A stretch of DNA of 7,853 nucleotides from Leptospira ellisii. GTDB taxonomy: Bacteria; Spirochaetota; Leptospiria; Leptospirales; Leptospiraceae. Shown here one piece after another: positions 6,469 through 7,853 of the stretch. The stretch lies in NCBI RefSeq assembly GCF_002811955.1, contig NZ_NPEF01000184.1, positions 1-7,853 on the forward strand, read 5' to 3'. Under the pieces are notes generated by a model. The model saw nothing but the letters and a program-made list of their open reading frames with translations, was not told the DNA's origin and did not search any database. Positions within the stretch are counted from its first letter, which is position 1, and each line of letters opens with the position of its first letter. A program made the translations under genes and the position numbers.

Positions 6469-6509
6469 TATTATATTTCAAACATAAGATAGACGTCTTA
6501 TTATATTTC
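6469..6509 (+). promoter_or_regulatory. Direct repeat plus palindrome upstream of the lipoprotein gene
   Basis: TATTATATTTC occurs at 6469-6479 and again at 6499-6509, exactly 30 bp apart, about three helical turns. Between and overlapping them lies ATAAGA (6484-6489) / TCTTAT (6496-6501), with the perfect palindrome AGACGTCT (6491-6498) at its centre. The right copy contains TATATT (6502-6507), a 5/6 match to a -10 box, preceded 17 bp upstream by CAAACA, a poor -35. This is the likely promoter/operator of the lipoprotein gene 60 bp downstream. The weak -35 would fit an activated promoter. Confidence 0.4.
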
Positions 6510-6568
6510 GCAATTCCCCGCCGTAGATTTCAAATGGACTTCTGGTTGTCTCGCGTTTTTCTGCCGGA

Positions 6569-7126
6569 ATGAAATTGAAAAAACTATTCCTTCTCTCCCT
6601 GCTTTCGTTTCTTTTTACGGCCTGTCCGAACGAGAAGAAAAAAGAAAACGAACTCACCACGTATTTTGAAAACAGTATGTTGCTCGATATGCTGACTAAA
6701 TACGATTGTGTGACCGGAAACGACGTCATCTCGGATACATATAACGAACCCACTACGGAATTCGTATTGAAGCAGTATGATATCTATTCTCAAAACCCGT
6801 CGTCCGTCGTGCCGAAAGCATATCTTCATCTCATCGCAAAGACGGGACAGACGTTACAAGTATCCTCGATTACGTCCAACGTTCAATACCAAGGGGCAGG
6901 CAATAGTTTCGGCTATAGTCTCAAAAAATCGGGCTGTCACGGAGCTTCTATCTCTTTCATCGGACCGAGCAACGCTTTTGCGTCTTCGACCGAAGTTTAC
7001 GTGAACGCGAATTCACAAACGAACGTCGAGTTCAAATTTACGCAGGATTTCGACGGGATCCTCATGATCAGCGGACTGCACGTCGGAGATCCATTGCCGG
7101 GGGACATCAAACTACGGGTTTTTTAG
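6569..7126 (+). CDS. Putative lipoprotein of unknown function, 185 residues
   Basis: Residues 1-19 form a lipoprotein signal: basic MKLKK, a hydrophobic core and LFTAC with the lipidated Cys at 19, a relaxed lipobox of the kind accepted in spirochaetes. A charged tether (NEKKKENE, 21-28) follows. The mature domain has alternating β-type segments from about residue 82 onward (for example EVYVNANSQTNVEFKF at 142-157), suggesting a β-sandwich. Two further cysteines (47 and 123) could form a disulfide. No family is recognised. The ATG at 6569 is supported by the signal peptide, not by its translation signal: only GGA directly abuts the ATG and no spaced Shine-Dalgarno is visible. The location would be the periplasmic face of a membrane or the cell surface. 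A second lipoprotein gene follows, with its own promoter. Confidence 0.8.
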   Translation: MKLKKLFLLSLLSFLFTACPNEKKKENELTTYFENSMLLDMLTKYDCVTGNDVISDTYNEPTTEFVLKQYDIYSQNPSSVVPKAYLHLIAKTGQTLQVSSITSNVQYQGAGNSFGYSLKKSGCHGASISFIGPSNAFASSTEVYVNANSQTNVEFKFTQDFDGILMISGLHVGDPLPGDIKLRVF

Positions 7127-7203
7127 GGATTTTCGGAGAACACGTATTTTAGTGAGGGATTCGCTTCTTCCGTCGCAGGTTTTGGTCGGAACTCCGAACG
7201 TAT

Positions 7204-7232
7204 CTGACTACGGAAAAAACGAAATTTAAAAT
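7204..7232 (+). promoter_or_regulatory. σ70-type promoter of the ankyrin lipoprotein gene
   Basis: CTGACT (7204-7209, 4/6 to the -35 consensus) and TAAAAT (7227-7232, 5/6 to the -10 consensus) are separated by exactly 17 bp. A start site about 7 bp further on would give a leader of about 30 nt ending in the GAGGAG Shine-Dalgarno. The surrounding AT-rich stretch contrasts with the flanking genes. Confidence 0.45.
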
Positions 7233-7268
7233 TTATCACCGCAATCTTTTGATATTAAGAGGAGAAAA

Positions 7269-7853
7269 ATGAAGTTAAAACTACGAATCGCGGTAGTCGC
7301 GATTTTTTTGATGGTGTCGACGGTTTCAAACTGCACGAGCACGGCGGAATTGATCAAATCGGGAAACACGGCTGCTGTCGTCCAAAAGATCAACGACGGG
7401 GCGGATCCCAACGACGTATCGGACTGCGAAACCCCGCTCGAAGCGGCGGCCGCGGCCGGAAACAAGGAACTCGTCCAACTTCTGCTGTCCAAAGGAGCGA
7501 ATCCTAATATTAGAGGAAAAGAATGTGATTATGAAAACACGATGAGCATCGGAGGTTTCGTATTACATCGCGACGAATACATACGTGGCAAATTCACTCC
7601 GTTGTCTTTCGTTGCCGATGTGGCGACCGCCAAACTGCTCGTAGATGCCGGGGCAAACGTAAAGATCGGCGGCTACAGATATAACAACCACCAGAGGACC
7701 GGCTTCGCCTACTACCGCAGCCCGCTTTACAACGCGATTTACGAGGGTAAATACGATTTGGCGAAATTCCTGATCGAAAAAGGGGCGAACGTAAATCAAT
7801 ACAACCCTAAAACCGGGGAGAACGTGTTCGAAACGATGTTGACGTCGGATAAG
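7269..7853 (+). CDS. Ankyrin-repeat lipoprotein, N-terminal part (runs off window)
   Basis: An open frame of 195 codons reaches the window edge without a stop. The ATG at 7269 follows AGGAG (7260-7264) by 4 nt. Residues 1-21 are a signal peptide ending in TVSN|C, placing a lipidated Cys at 22; Asn at -1 is unusual outside relaxed spirochaete-type lipoboxes. Ankyrin units follow: a degenerate one (about 25-50, ending DGADPND), a good one (53-83, TPLEAAAAAGNKELVQLLLSKGANPN), one shortened (109-135, TPLSFVADVATAKLLVDAGANV) and one good (150-181, SPLYNAIYEGKYDLAKFLIEKGANVN). A 25-residue insert (84-108) separates the second and third. Ankyrin repeats mediate protein-protein binding; lipidation puts them in the envelope. 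The partner is unknown. More repeats probably lie beyond the window. Confidence 0.9.
   Translation, partial: MKLKLRIAVVAIFLMVSTVSNCTSTAELIKSGNTAAVVQKINDGADPNDVSDCETPLEAAAAAGNKELVQLLLSKGANPNIRGKECDYENTMSIGGFVLHRDEYIRGKFTPLSFVADVATAKLLVDAGANVKIGGYRYNNHQRTGFAYYRSPLYNAIYEGKYDLAKFLIEKGANVNQYNPKTGENVFETMLTSDK

Noticed and set aside
7444..7462. GC-rich alanine-coding run as a repeat or foreign insert
   Set aside because: It encodes the alanine-rich first helix of a normal ankyrin unit and fits the surrounding frame.

Overview
The window looks like chromosomal DNA of a spirochaete, most likely a higher-GC Leptospira species. This rests on the gene style: several exported proteins of uncharacterised type, two lipoproteins with relaxed spirochaete-like lipoboxes, a gram-negative outer membrane (a β-barrel protein and an LPS-export permease), and codon choice rich in gaa/aaa/ttc/atc with frequent cg dinucleotides. 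No single marker gene proves the genus, so treat it as an inference. There are no tRNA or rRNA genes, CRISPR arrays, insertion sequences or phage genes.

Layout. Positions 1-987 (+) hold the C-terminal part of an outer-membrane β-barrel protein whose start lies left of the window. It converges on, and overlaps by 19 bp, a small helix-hairpin-helix protein of the Cdd1 type (969-1307, -). After about 160 bp with no supported feature comes a secreted HEAT-repeat protein (1467-1940, -). A 191-bp divergent intergenic region then separates it from a two-gene rightward unit: a large membrane-bound M48 zinc metallopeptidase (2132-4453) and, 46 bp later, an LptF/LptG-family permease (4500-5684). A 206-bp intergenic leader precedes a 174-residue helical cytoplasmic protein of unknown function (5891-6415), which ends at the clearest intrinsic terminator in the window (6421-6455). 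The right end carries two lipoprotein genes: one of unknown function (6569-7126), preceded by an 11-bp direct repeat flanking a small palindrome, and an ankyrin-repeat lipoprotein (7269 to the window edge, truncated) with its own recognisable promoter.

How the genes fit together. Five to six of the eight proteins act in or across the envelope. The M48 peptidase and LptF/G permease are probably co-transcribed. Elsewhere M48 proteases (HtpX, BepA) serve membrane-protein and LptD quality control, so a link to LPS export is reasonable but unproven. The most unusual nucleotide-level signal is the junction between these two genes. Two mutually exclusive hairpins lie in the short gap. A perfect 8-bp stem followed by six Ts lies just inside the permease reading frame and sequesters a Shine-Dalgarno-like AAGGAGG, while the annotated ATG has no Shine-Dalgarno of its own.
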